This document shows positions 5,008-12,567 of a DNA stretch of 13,177 bases, in pieces (positions within the stretch are counted from its first letter, which is position 1; each line of letters begins with the position of its first letter). Origin of the DNA: Bacillota bacterium (lineage in GTDB: Bacteria; Bacillota; Negativicutes; Sporomusales; Sporomusaceae); assembly GCA_023443285.1 (NCBI GenBank), contig JAEZVB010000027.1, positions 1-13,177 on the forward strand, written 5' to 3'. The notes below the pieces were generated by a model. That model was not told where the DNA came from. It did not search any database and saw only the letters and a program-made list of their open reading frames with translations. The translations under genes and the position numbers were made by a program.

Positions 5008-7146
5008 CTATCTCTCCGCTTTTTTCTTGAGAAGGCGCAGACTATTAAGCGTTACCAGGATAGTTGCCCCCATATCAGCGAGAATAGCTAGCCAGAGAGT
5101 CAACCAGCCAGGAAATACTGCGAGAACGGCAATAATCTTAATTAGCAAAGCAAAGATCACATTCTGCCTAATAATTGTTATGGACTTTCGACTCAGCCGA
5201 ATAGCGAACGGTAGTTTAGTCAAATCATCACCCATTAGTGCGATATCTGCTGTTTCCAGTGCAGTATCAGAACCTGCTCCTCCCATGGCTATGCCGGTAG
5301 TAGCTACGGCCAATGCCGGAGCATCATTAATACCATCGCCAATCATAGCTACCTTGTCATACTTGGTTAATAGTTGCTGTACAGCGGAAACCTTATCCTG
5401 GGGTAAAAGCTCTGGAAGGTATTCATCAATACCAATTTTTGCTGCTACCGCTTTCGCACTAGCTGTATTATCGCCGGTAAGCATAATAGTATGTTTGATA
5501 CCCGCATGTTTCAAAGCAGCAATAGTAGTGCTGCTAGTTTCCCTAATCTCATCGGCCAAGGCAATAATACCCAGCAATGTTTCCTTAGTTCCGGCAATTA
5601 TGATTGTTTTGCCCTCTTCTTGCAGCTGTTCGACCCTCTTAGCTATTGGCTTCAAGGAAATGCCTAAATCACCGAAGAATCGCAGATTACCGGCAAAGAT
5701 TATTTGCCCAGCAAAAGTTCCTTGAGCACCTTTACCAGGGATGGCTACAAAATCTTCAACAGGAGCTACCTGCAAACCGCGTTCTTGGGCAGCTTTGACT
5801 ATCGCCACCGCCAGTGGATGTTCCGAACGCGCTTCCAAACCAGCCACTATTTCGAGTAGCTTATTCTCTTCAAGAGAACCATCAGTCACTATATCGGTGA
5901 TGACTGGCCTACCGCGGGTTAGGGTGCCGGTTTTATCAAAAGCGATTGCCTTTATATCACCTATCGCTTCTAAGTAAACCCCACCTTTAATCAGAACGCC
6001 ATTCTTAGCCGCATTACTAATCGCGCTGACAATAGCAACCGGAGTAGATACAACTAAGGCGCAAGGACATGCAATAACCATAAGCGCCAGACCCCGATAA
6101 ATCCATGGCACCCATTCATAGCCAAAGAATATGGGTGGAATAAAGATTATACCTACCGCCAATGCCATAACAATCGGAGTGTATACTGCGGCGAATTTTT
6201 CTATAAAAACCTGCGAGTAAGCCCGCTTACTCTGTGCTTCTTCCACCATGTGGATGATTTTTGCAAGTGTTGTGTCATTAGCTAGTTTTGTTACCCGCAC
6301 TTCTAACGCTCCATGTGTATTGAGCGTCCCGGCAAATACTTCATTTCCTGGCCCTTTCTCGGCTGGAATTGACTCACCGGTAATAGCCGCCTGGTTAACA
6401 GCCGTTTCGCCTTTGGTTATTATGCCGTCCATCGCGATTTTTTCACCAGGACGAATTATCATAATATCATCAACAACAATATCTGCAACCGGAACTTCTA
6501 TTTCTACACCCATGCGACATACCCTAGCCGTTTGGGGAGCAATATCCATGAGCTGTCGGATAGAACGGCGAGCACGCTGTATTGTCCAGGCTTCCAGCAT
6601 CTCCGATACTGCGAAAAGAAAAGCGACAGAAGCACCTTCTTCATACTGGCCGATGGCTACTGCGCCAATGACAGCTACGCTCATAAGCACGCTCATATTA
6701 AAATTCATTCGCGGCAAAGCATGGGCGGCTTTCTTAAAATTACCCCACCCGCCTAATACAATTGTTGCCATGTAAAATGGCAGAAAAAAATTCGCAGCAC
6801 CACCGAGATGTTCCACAGCATACGCAAGAACAAGACTAGTACCAGACAATATAGCGCGTCTCAATTCCCATGCATGTTTTGTGTCCTGAGAGTCCTTAAC
6901 GGATGACAGCTCCGTTACTTCCTCAATAATATAGTTTTCGTCCTGTCCCAATTGCCTGATGCTTTCTATGTTTGCTGTGCCTTCTATTGTCAATTTTCCA
7001 GTTATGGTGTTCAAGGAGGCTTTAACAATCCCGGGCAATTCGTTTACCGCCTTCTCAAATTTCTGCGCACAATCCATGCAGGTAATTCCGGAAACTTGAA
7101 AGACAGTTTTCTGAACAGTATCTGCAGTCAAGCTTGCTTGTGTCAT
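5008..7146 (-). CDS. cadA: Zn/Cd/Pb-exporting P1B-type ATPase CadA
   Basis: A 712-residue inner-membrane ATPase that pumps divalent soft metals out of the cytoplasm. In order: one heavy-metal-associated domain with GITCMDC (C23, C26); membrane segments from about 95; actuator-domain TGES (256-259); the metal-gate CPC motif in VIACPCALVVSTP (C360, C362); phosphorylation motif DKTGTLT (D404); the P1B His-Pro signature SEHPLA (443-444); TGDN (557-560); GDGINDAP (603-610). The last two segments hold K670 and D691 (LADMGATILVT), equivalent to the Lys and Asp that mark ZntA/CadA-type P1B-2 pumps rather than copper pumps. ATG at 7146 has GAGGAG upstream. It lies 37 bases after cadC in one operon, under CadC control. 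Confidence 0.95.
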   Translation of the reverse strand: MTQASLTADTVQKTVFQVSGITCMDCAQKFEKAVNELPGIVKASLNTITGKLTIEGTANIESIRQLGQDENYIIEEVTELSSVKDSQDTKHAWELRRAILSGTSLVLAYAVEHLGGAANFFLPFYMATIVLGGWGNFKKAAHALPRMNFNMSVLMSVAVIGAVAIGQYEEGASVAFLFAVSEMLEAWTIQRARRSIRQLMDIAPQTARVCRMGVEIEVPVADIVVDDIMIIRPGEKIAMDGIITKGETAVNQAAITGESIPAEKGPGNEVFAGTLNTHGALEVRVTKLANDTTLAKIIHMVEEAQSKRAYSQVFIEKFAAVYTPIVMALAVGIIFIPPIFFGYEWVPWIYRGLALMVIACPCALVVSTPVAIVSAISNAAKNGVLIKGGVYLEAIGDIKAIAFDKTGTLTRGRPVITDIVTDGSLEENKLLEIVAGLEARSEHPLAVAIVKAAQERGLQVAPVEDFVAIPGKGAQGTFAGQIIFAGNLRFFGDLGISLKPIAKRVEQLQEEGKTIIIAGTKETLLGIIALADEIRETSSTTIAALKHAGIKHTIMLTGDNTASAKAVAAKIGIDEYLPELLPQDKVSAVQQLLTKYDKVAMIGDGINDAPALAVATTGIAMGGAGSDTALETADIALMGDDLTKLPFAIRLSRKSITIIRQNVIFALLIKIIAVLAVFPGWLTLWLAILADMGATILVTLNSLRLLKKKAER

Positions 7147-7183
7147 GTTTTCACTCCTCGTTAACTACGTTAGTATCCTGTTC

Positions 7184-7546
7184 TTAATCATGCTGGATAT
7201 GGGCAATGCCTTGTTGTAATAAAACTGCTATATGTTCATCATTCAGCGAATACCACGCATTTTTCCCATCCTTACGATATTTGACCATGCGTGCGCTTCT
7301 GAGTAGACGAAGCTGATGGGAGATAGCTGATTGCCCCATTTCAACAACAGCAGCTATATCACAAACGCACATTTCCCGTTTTGACAGCATTTGTAATATT
7401 TTAATCCGGGTTGCATCTCCCAGAACTTTAAATAAATCTGCTGCTTGCTGCGCCTCTACCGCCCCTATCAGTTCTGCCTTAGCTAAACAAATGGCATACG
7501 GGTGCTCACATAGTTCTTCGCAAAGATCACACTCATGTTCTCTCAC
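7184..7546 (-). CDS. cadC: CadC-type metal-responsive ArsR/SmtB repressor
   Basis: A 120-residue winged-helix repressor that leaves DNA when it binds Cd, Pb or Zn. GTG at 7546 is the start: AGGGGGT (7553-7559) lies six bases before it, while a longer open frame back to TTG at 7612 would run through the promoter and operator. With this start the thiol site is C9, C13 and ECVC-like MCVCDIA (C60, C62), and the C-terminal site is D103, H105, H116, H119. These match pI258 CadC residues C7, C11, C58, C60 and D101, H103, H114, E117 at a constant offset of two, with His for Glu at the last ligand. Extra cysteines sit at 6 and 20. The recognition helix is SAISHQLRLLRSA. First gene of cadCA. Confidence 0.92.
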   Translation of the reverse strand: MREHECDLCEELCEHPYAICLAKAELIGAVEAQQAADLFKVLGDATRIKILQMLSKREMCVCDIAAVVEMGQSAISHQLRLLRSARMVKYRKDGKNAWYSLNDEHIAVLLQQGIAHIQHD

Positions 7547-7558
7547 GCCAATACCCCC

Positions 7559-7584
7559 TATATGTGAATACATGTTCATGTATA
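7559..7584. promoter_or_regulatory. 12-2-12 operator of the cad operon
   Basis: Two 12-bp half-sites (7559-7570 and 7573-7584) separated by two bases match in inversion at 9 of 12 positions. They hold the TGAA-N6-TTCA core (7565-7578) typical of SmtB/ArsR operators. A perfect 7-bp repeat ATACATG-TT-CATGTAT (7568-7583) is nested inside. The site runs from the end of the -10 box to the cadC ribosome binding site, so a bound repressor would block initiation. Confidence 0.75.
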
Positions 7585-7612
7585 GCATATTATTTTTTTT
7601 GCTCTTCGTCAA
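7584..7612 (-). promoter_or_regulatory. Promoter of cadCA
   Basis: On the minus strand TTGACG (7607-7612) and TATGCT (7584-7589) are 17 bp apart. An A-rich spacer lies between. The predicted start point is near 7577, inside the operator. Confidence 0.75.
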
Positions 7613-7655
7613 TACCCTGTAAAATAATCAATGCACTATGGCAGCTTACTCAATG

Positions 7656-7684
7656 TTGACAATACTGATAGGATTTGTTACTAT
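7656..7684 (+). promoter_or_regulatory. Promoter of iscR-iscS
   Basis: TTGACA (7656-7661) and TACTAT (7679-7684) with a 17-bp spacer form a near-consensus sigma-A promoter. TTACT-N10-AGTAA (7678-7697) overlaps the -10 and could be part of an Rrf2-type site, though the symmetry is short. It diverges from the cad promoter, with 43 bp between the two -35 boxes. Confidence 0.75.
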
Positions 7685-7723
7685 TAATGCAGAGTAAATT
7701 GCTAAGGTTTAGGTGGTGATTCA

Positions 7724-8164
7724 ATGAAGTTGTCAACCAAAGGGCGTTATGGGGTTAAATCAGTATTAGACCTTGCTATTCACTATAATAAAGAGCATGT
7801 TTCGATAAAGTCCATCGCTGAAAGAATCCATGTGTCGGAATATTATTTAGAACAGCTTTTTTCCCAGCTTCGCAAAGCCGGTATTATTAAGAGCATTCGT
7901 GGTGCTCACGGCGGGTATACGTTGAGCAGGCCACCTAATGAAATAACAGTCTATGACATTATGGATGTCCTCGAAGGCTCTATCGAAATATCAGACTGTA
8001 TTGAAGAAACTACTTGTAATAATATTGACTGTTGTGCCACAAGGCTCCTTTGGATCAGGTTTAAAGAAAGTATTGACAATGTGTTAAAATCAACCACGCT
8101 GCAGGATATGGTTGATGATTATAACAAGATAAAGAAAGTCAAGGACGGTGCCAACGATGAGTGA
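7724..8164 (+). CDS. iscR: Rrf2-family Fe-S regulator, IscR-like
   Basis: A 146-residue Rrf2-family transcription factor, probably sensing Fe-S cluster status and controlling its own operon. The winged helix covers about 1-70: MKLSTKGRYGVKSVLDLA, then the recognition region HVSEYYLEQLFSQLRKAG and wing IRGAHGGYTLSRP. The cluster loop has C92, C98 and C104, the same numbers as the three ligand cysteines of Escherichia coli IscR, plus an adjacent C103. The fourth ligand, His107 in E. coli, is Arg here. ATG at 7724 has AGGTGGTGA five to six bases upstream. The stop overlaps the start of the cysteine desulfurase by 8 nt, so the two are translationally coupled. CymR is the main alternative, but the cysteines favour IscR. 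Confidence 0.88.
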   Translation: MKLSTKGRYGVKSVLDLAIHYNKEHVSIKSIAERIHVSEYYLEQLFSQLRKAGIIKSIRGAHGGYTLSRPPNEITVYDIMDVLEGSIEISDCIEETTCNNIDCCATRLLWIRFKESIDNVLKSTTLQDMVDDYNKIKKVKDGANDE

Positions 8165-9362
8165 CAAACAAGTTTATCTCGATCATTCTGCAACAACCTA
8201 TATCAAACCGCAGGTTTTCGATGAAATGCTCCCTTATCTTACTACCTATTACGGAAATCCTTCCTCCATCTACTCCATGTCGCACGTAACGGAAAAGGCT
8301 ATTGATGAAGCTAGGGAGAAAGTGGCGCAAGCACTTCATGCTGGCAAAAACGAGATCTTCTTTACCGGTGGCGGTTCGGAAGCAGATAACTGGGCATTAA
8401 AAGGTGTTGCCTTTGCCAATAAACACCGCGGAAATCATATTATCACAACGAAAATCGAGCATCACGCTATTTTACATACTTGCCAGTTCTTAGAGAAAAA
8501 CGGCTTTGAAGTTACTTATCTCTCCGTAGATTCCGAAGGTTTTATCAGTCTCGATGAATTACGCCAGGCTATCACTGATAAAACACTCCTAGTTTCAATC
8601 ATGTTTGCAAATAATGAAATCGGCACAATTCAACCAATAAAGGAAATCGGGAAAATATGCCGCGAGAGAAAAGTATTATTTCATACTGATGCGGTTCAGG
8701 CAGTGGGGCATATACCAATAGACGTAAAAGCTATGAATATTGACCTGCTCTCCCTTGCCGCCCACAAGTTCTACGGTCCAAAAGGAGTAGGGGCGCTTTA
8801 TATCCGCAGAGGTGTAAAACTTGAAAGCCTCATTCATGGGGGCGGACAGGAACACGGCAAGCGGGCAGGAACAGAAAACATTGCCGGAATTGTCGGCTTA
8901 GGCAAATCCCTTGAAATTGCCGAAGAAGAAATGGCTGAAGAAAATAAACGGCTGTTATCCTTGCGGGACAAACTAATCAATGGGCTTTTACGCATACCTC
9001 ATGTCAGATTAAATGGCCCTACAGGCGAAAAAAGAATGCCGGGGAATGTAAACGTTTGCTTTAGATTTATTGAAGGCGAATCCCTACTTTTACTGCTGAA
9101 CAGTAAAGGAATCTCCGCCTCCAGTGGCAGCGCCTGCACTTCAGGATCGCTTGATCCCTCCCATGTATTACTAGCGATTGGCCTTCCCCATGAAATTGCC
9201 CACGGTTCTCTTCGTCTTACTCTTGGCAGCAGTTCAACAGAACAAGACATCGACTATGTTCTTCAGGTATTGCCTGGTATTGTAGAGCGGTTAAGAGACA
9301 TGTCACCGCTGTGGAAGAATTTTATCGAAGAACAAGCGAGCACAAATAAACGTGCCGTATAG
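8157..9362 (+). CDS. iscS: Cysteine desulfurase, NifS/IscS type
   Basis: A 401-residue PLP enzyme that takes sulfur from L-cysteine as a persulfide for Fe-S cluster assembly or tRNA thiolation. N-terminal VYLDHSATTYIKP, GGGSEADNWA (71-80), stacking His in IEHHAIL (H103), HTDAVQ with D178 for the PLP ring nitrogen, PLP lysine K204 in AAHKFYGPKG, and catalytic C327 in SSGSACTSG, the class I signature. ATG at 8157 is chosen: it fits family N-termini and has AGGA at 8142-8145; GTG at 8148 is too close to that site. It overlaps iscR by 8 nt. No scaffold gene (iscU) follows, since a strong hairpin and a convergent gene come next. nifS is an equally fair name. Confidence 0.93.
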   Translation: MSDKQVYLDHSATTYIKPQVFDEMLPYLTTYYGNPSSIYSMSHVTEKAIDEAREKVAQALHAGKNEIFFTGGGSEADNWALKGVAFANKHRGNHIITTKIEHHAILHTCQFLEKNGFEVTYLSVDSEGFISLDELRQAITDKTLLVSIMFANNEIGTIQPIKEIGKICRERKVLFHTDAVQAVGHIPIDVKAMNIDLLSLAAHKFYGPKGVGALYIRRGVKLESLIHGGGQEHGKRAGTENIAGIVGLGKSLEIAEEEMAEENKRLLSLRDKLINGLLRIPHVRLNGPTGEKRMPGNVNVCFRFIEGESLLLLLNSKGISASSGSACTSGSLDPSHVLLAIGLPHEIAHGSLRLTLGSSSTEQDIDYVLQVLPGIVERLRDMSPLWKNFIEEQASTNKRAV

Positions 9363-9420
9363 CGAAATAAATTTACCACGTTAATAATTGTCGGTTGAGT
9401 TTACCGCCAACGGAATAATA

Positions 9421-9466
9421 GAAACACAAGGGTCACTGCCATGTTCTGCAGTGACCCTTGTGTTTC
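9421..9466. terminator. Bidirectional terminator between iscS and trhA
   Basis: A perfect 19-bp stem (9421-9439 with 9448-9466) with an 8-nt loop sits between two convergent genes, 58 bases after the iscS stop and 20 bases past the trhA stop. The arms end in TTTC either way; on the minus strand TATTATT follows. It probably stops transcription in both directions. Confidence 0.85.
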
Positions 9467-9486
9467 AGTGGCTATAACTAACTGTT

Positions 9487-10149
9487 TTACCCTATCACCG
9501 GAATCGGCAAAACATATTTTAACACAGCGACAAAATGGGCAATGCTACCTGCAAGCACGAATAGATGCCAAATAGCATGATGGTAGGGAATCCTTTGGGC
9601 TAAATAAAATATAGCGCCAACAGTATAAAAAATTCCGCCTCCGATCAACCAATATATCCCTTCAATAGGTACTGTAGCCAATAGTGGTTTTATCATTACA
9701 ACGGCAAACCATCCCATAAAAAGATAACATATGGTTGCAAAAATCTTGAACCGTTTGACAAAAAAAACTTGAAAAATAATACCTGCTACGGCAAGTCCCC
9801 ATACGATACTAAAGATGGTCCATCCTAACGTGCCATGCAGCGGAATCAATGTAAAGGGTGTATAGTTTCCGGCAATAAGTACATAAATAGCCGAGTGATC
9901 CAAGAATTTAAAGATATACTTTAGCTTTTCATTAGTAAAACTATGATACAGAGTTGAGGCTACATATAAGAGCACTAAGGAAACACCATAAATACTAAAG
10001 CTAACTAAATGCCAAACTCCGCCATCAATATACGCTGCCGCCGTAAGAATGCCAAGGCCAATGAGCGCAAGCAAGCTTCCCACACCATGGGTGACAGCAT
10101 TCAATATTTCTTCTAAATTAACCCGATCGGCAGTTGCTGTCTTTATCAT
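9487..10149 (-). CDS. trhA: Hemolysin III/TrhA-family membrane protein
   Basis: A 220-residue protein of the PAQR/hemolysin III superfamily, with about seven membrane segments after a short cytoplasmic N-terminus. In order: NAVTHGVGSLLALIG (17-31), LYVASTLYHSF with H69, the diagnostic KFLDHSAIYVLIAGNYTPF (81-99) with D84 and H85, and a C-terminal PYHHAIWHLFVLAGSIAHF with H190, H191 and H195. The His and Asp residues are the likely metal-binding set known from PAQR receptors. Bacterial TrhA is linked to membrane fluidity and energy homeostasis; the hemolysin name is historical. ATG at 10149 has AAGGGATGA upstream. It is monocistronic and convergent with iscS. Confidence 0.9.
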   Translation of the reverse strand: MIKTATADRVNLEEILNAVTHGVGSLLALIGLGILTAAAYIDGGVWHLVSFSIYGVSLVLLYVASTLYHSFTNEKLKYIFKFLDHSAIYVLIAGNYTPFTLIPLHGTLGWTIFSIVWGLAVAGIIFQVFFVKRFKIFATICYLFMGWFAVVMIKPLLATVPIEGIYWLIGGGIFYTVGAIFYLAQRIPYHHAIWHLFVLAGSIAHFVAVLKYVLPIPVIG

Positions 10150-10434
10150 TTTATCATCCCTTTACTATTGGTGTACGAGCAAAATTACATCTAGCACTTA
10201 TATCTATGATACCGCTATTTCCGCCAAAAAGCCAGTCAGCCAACTTTAGTCAGAACATGCTTCCCTCTTTTCCACAAAAAAGATTTCGCTGCCATCCATC
10301 AAGTGTTTTTATCTGATATACTATTATGTATTGTATGATGAATTTATATTATTATGTACTGTAAAGACTGATTATAATAGCCAGCATGTGTTGCCACGGT
10401 AGGCAATCCCGTAATTTACTTGAATAACCATATC
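10150..10434. other. Intergenic region upstream of trhA
   Basis: No convincing gene in about 285 bases on either strand. It should hold the trhA promoter: on the minus strand TTGGCG, 17 bp, then GATATA (around 10207-10235) is a weak candidate. A near-perfect 14-bp direct repeat, TATTATGTAYTGTA, occurs at 10322-10335 and 10350-10363, 28 bp apart, in an AT-rich stretch. A small TTGCC/GGCAA stem lies near 10390-10405. Confidence 0.5.
10322..10363. repeat. 14-bp direct repeat pair, 28-bp period
   Basis: TATTATGTATTGTA (10322-10335) and TATTATGTACTGTA (10350-10363) differ at one base. The period is close to three helical turns less a few bases. Regulator binding is possible but unproven, and AT-rich chance repetition cannot be excluded. 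Confidence 0.4.
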
Positions 10435-10476
10435 AAAAATTAATCCCTGTTGCCGCAAAATGCGGCAACAGGGATT
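10435..10476 (-). terminator. Terminator of the receiver/MCP operon
   Basis: A perfect 15-bp GC-rich stem (10442-10456 with 10462-10476) and a 5-nt loop. On the minus strand it is followed by AATTTTTG, reading AATT from the end of the stem. It lies 13 bases after the chemotaxis receptor stop. Confidence 0.9.
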
Positions 10477-10489
10477 TTGTCCTATAGAG

Positions 10490-12181
10490 TTATATTTTGA
10501 AGACACTAACAGCTTGCTGCATATCTGCTGCCAACTTGGCAAGCGCCTGGCTGGAAGAAGCAATCTCCTCCATCGAGGCTGATTGTTCTTCCGTTGCCGC
10601 CGAAACGGTTTCTGCCTGAACAGCTGCCCCTTTCGAGGTTTCTTCTATATTTTTTACTGACTCAACGATCCGTTGGCTTCCAGCTGCAACTTCCTGGGTA
10701 GCTGCCGATATTTCCCGCACCTGACCAGCCATTACATTAATTTGCTCGGCAATCACTTCAAAAGCCTGTCCAGCCCCGTTTACTACGTCAATGCCAAGAC
10801 TAATGTCTTGAGCGCTGGTATTCATAACCGCTACAGCGTTATCAATACTACTAGTATTGTCATTAACAAGATTGGTGATCTGCTTAGCGGCAGTCTCTGA
10901 TTGCTCGGCAAGCTTCCTAACTTCCTCAGCGACAACAGCAAATCCACGTCCGGCATCACCAGCACGTGCCGCCTCAATCGCAGCATTAAGAGCTAGCAAG
11001 TTAGTCTGTCCGGCAATACCGCTGATAACATTGACAATTTGACCAATTTCCTTTGAACTTTCAGCCAGTTTATCTACTGTCTTTTGCAGTTCATTTGCAC
11101 CCCGTCCTACATTACCCATCTGTAGGACAGCTTTATTTACAGCCTGTTGCCCTTCTTTTACTGCATCGGTTGTGTTCGCGGCTGCGGCAGAAACATGATT
11201 CGCAGTAGCTGCAGTCTGCTGGATAGCTGCAGAAATTTGTTCGACTTCTGCCATAGTTTGGCCAACTGCATTAATTTGCTGGTTAGTACCTTGAGCCACA
11301 TCGGTTATAGCTGAAGCCACTTGATTAGCTGCTTGCGCTGACTGTTCAGCACTGGCAGTAAGTTCTTCACTTGATGCAGCAACCTGTTCTGCACCGATAT
11401 TAACTTGCTTCATCAAACCTCGCAGGCTGTCGCGCATAGCGGCCAATGCATTCGCCAAATCACCAATTTCGTCCTTACGTACCAGCGTACGTGTTTTTTC
11501 CCTAAAATCGCCGGCAGCGAATTCATCACAGATCGTTACCATTAGTTTTAACGGTTTCACAATGCTGCGTGCACTGAAGACTCCAATTACTATGCCAAGG
11601 ATGGCTGATAATACTGCTGCAATAATTGAGGCGCGCTTAGCAGCATTAGCACTGGTAACAGCATCTTCCATAGATTGGTGTATAGCTTTGCTATTTACGG
11701 CTTTTATTTCTGCTACTTTTTCATTTATTGTTTTGGCTAGAGGAGCCATCACAGAGGTTGCCCGGTCGACGTCATCTCTTTTGCCAGCCTGTATCGCTGG
11801 CAGAAGATTACTCTCGGCCAACTGACCATATTGTTTTTCCAAGACTTGAATTTCTTTCATTATACGTTTTGTTTCTGCATTTTGAGCTATGGAAATTAGT
11901 TCTTCTTCCAGTTTGGTATTCGCCGCTAATAACCTCCGGTATTCATCCACATACTGTTGTTTCCCATACATGACATACCCACGAAGGTTGGCTGATTGAC
12001 CTAAAGAGTTATAGGAAATATCGTTGATTTTCTCAAGAATTGGAAGGTCTTCTGTCTTAAGGTCATTTACTTCGCTTACTGTATCGCTTACCTTATTAAT
12101 TGTATAGGCAAATCCCATAATAGCAACCAAGACTACCAAGCTAAAATATAGAATCATTTTTACCGTAAGTTTAATATTCAT
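10490..12181 (-). CDS. Methyl-accepting chemotaxis protein
   Basis: A 563-residue membrane chemoreceptor signalling to CheA/CheW. From the chosen start: membrane segment 1 (about 8-28), a periplasmic helical sensor domain of the 4HB type (about 30-185) with the LRGYVMYGKQQYV region, membrane segment 2 (about 185-205), HAMP (about 205-258, with RSIVKPLKLMV), and a long coiled-coil signalling domain. The hairpin tip is VISGIAGQTNLLALNAAIEA and AGRGFAVVAEEVRKLAEQS (about 386-428). The end, AVSVFKI, has no CheR-docking pentapeptide. ATG at 12181 has AAGGAG in front; the open frame running back to 12247 overlaps the upstream gene and is rejected. It follows the receiver gene by 29 bases. The ligand is unknown. 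Confidence 0.95.
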   Translation of the reverse strand: MNIKLTVKMILYFSLVVLVAIMGFAYTINKVSDTVSEVNDLKTEDLPILEKINDISYNSLGQSANLRGYVMYGKQQYVDEYRRLLAANTKLEEELISIAQNAETKRIMKEIQVLEKQYGQLAESNLLPAIQAGKRDDVDRATSVMAPLAKTINEKVAEIKAVNSKAIHQSMEDAVTSANAAKRASIIAAVLSAILGIVIGVFSARSIVKPLKLMVTICDEFAAGDFREKTRTLVRKDEIGDLANALAAMRDSLRGLMKQVNIGAEQVAASSEELTASAEQSAQAANQVASAITDVAQGTNQQINAVGQTMAEVEQISAAIQQTAATANHVSAAAANTTDAVKEGQQAVNKAVLQMGNVGRGANELQKTVDKLAESSKEIGQIVNVISGIAGQTNLLALNAAIEAARAGDAGRGFAVVAEEVRKLAEQSETAAKQITNLVNDNTSSIDNAVAVMNTSAQDISLGIDVVNGAGQAFEVIAEQINVMAGQVREISAATQEVAAGSQRIVESVKNIEETSKGAAVQAETVSAATEEQSASMEEIASSSQALAKLAADMQQAVSVFKI

Positions 12182-12210
12182 AGTATCCACTCCTTTAGAT
12201 TTTGATTTAT

Positions 12211-12567
12211 CTAATTTTGCAGAGTTTGAGCTAATTTTGCGGCACATACCGGTTTATACAAAAGAGTGCCAAAGCCGTTTTCACTAATCGCTTGTACAGT
12301 TTCTTCGTTAGCAAAACCCGAAACAATAACAATTTTGAGCCTTGGTTCCAAGCAACGTATTAGCCTCGCCAACCGTATACCATCAATAGTAGGCATACTA
12401 AAATCTGTTATAATTGCGTCATATTTTTTTATGAGCTCTTTTTCAAGGCAGTCCTGCACAACCTTCAGAGGGTCAGAATAGGTATCACAGGTATAGCCAA
12501 TACTCTCAATCGCTATTTGCATACCTAGCAGTGATCCAATATCATCATCAATTAATAAAACGTGCAT
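12211..12567 (-). CDS. Stand-alone response-regulator receiver protein
   Basis: A 118-residue CheY-like receiver domain with no output domain. It has the acidic pocket D7, D8 and D9 (LLIDDD), phosphorylated D55 in ITDFSMP, S83 in IVSG, and K105 in YKPV, so it should be phosphorylatable. Full length for a single-domain receiver. The start ATG at 12567 follows a run of seven G (12573-12579), an unusual but workable ribosome binding site. It is directly upstream of the chemoreceptor gene in the same direction, so it may be a CheY-type output or a regulator tuning that receptor. No kinase is encoded in the window. It could instead be a Spo0F-like phosphorelay protein. Confidence 0.88.
   Translation of the reverse strand: MHVLLIDDDIGSLLGMQIAIESIGYTCDTYSDPLKVVQDCLEKELIKKYDAIITDFSMPTIDGIRLARLIRCLEPRLKIVIVSGFANEETVQAISENGFGTLLYKPVCAAKLAQTLQN

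Noticed and set aside
5027..5725. 232-codon open frame on the plus strand opposite cadA
   Set aside because: It lies wholly opposite conserved ATPase motifs (GDGINDAP, TGDN) and has no recognisable domain or good binding site. It is a codon-bias shadow, as is the frame at 6248-6775.
8999..9250. 83-codon frame opposite iscS
   Set aside because: It is antisense to the catalytic cysteine region of the desulfurase and has no ribosome binding site.
10372..10563. 63-codon frame overlapping the chemoreceptor end
   Set aside because: It runs through the terminator hairpin and the receptor's 3' end in another frame and has no homology cue.
12182..12247. N-terminal extension of the chemoreceptor
   Set aside because: It would overlap the receiver gene and adds 22 charged residues before the first membrane helix. 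ATG 12181 has a proper AAGGAG site.
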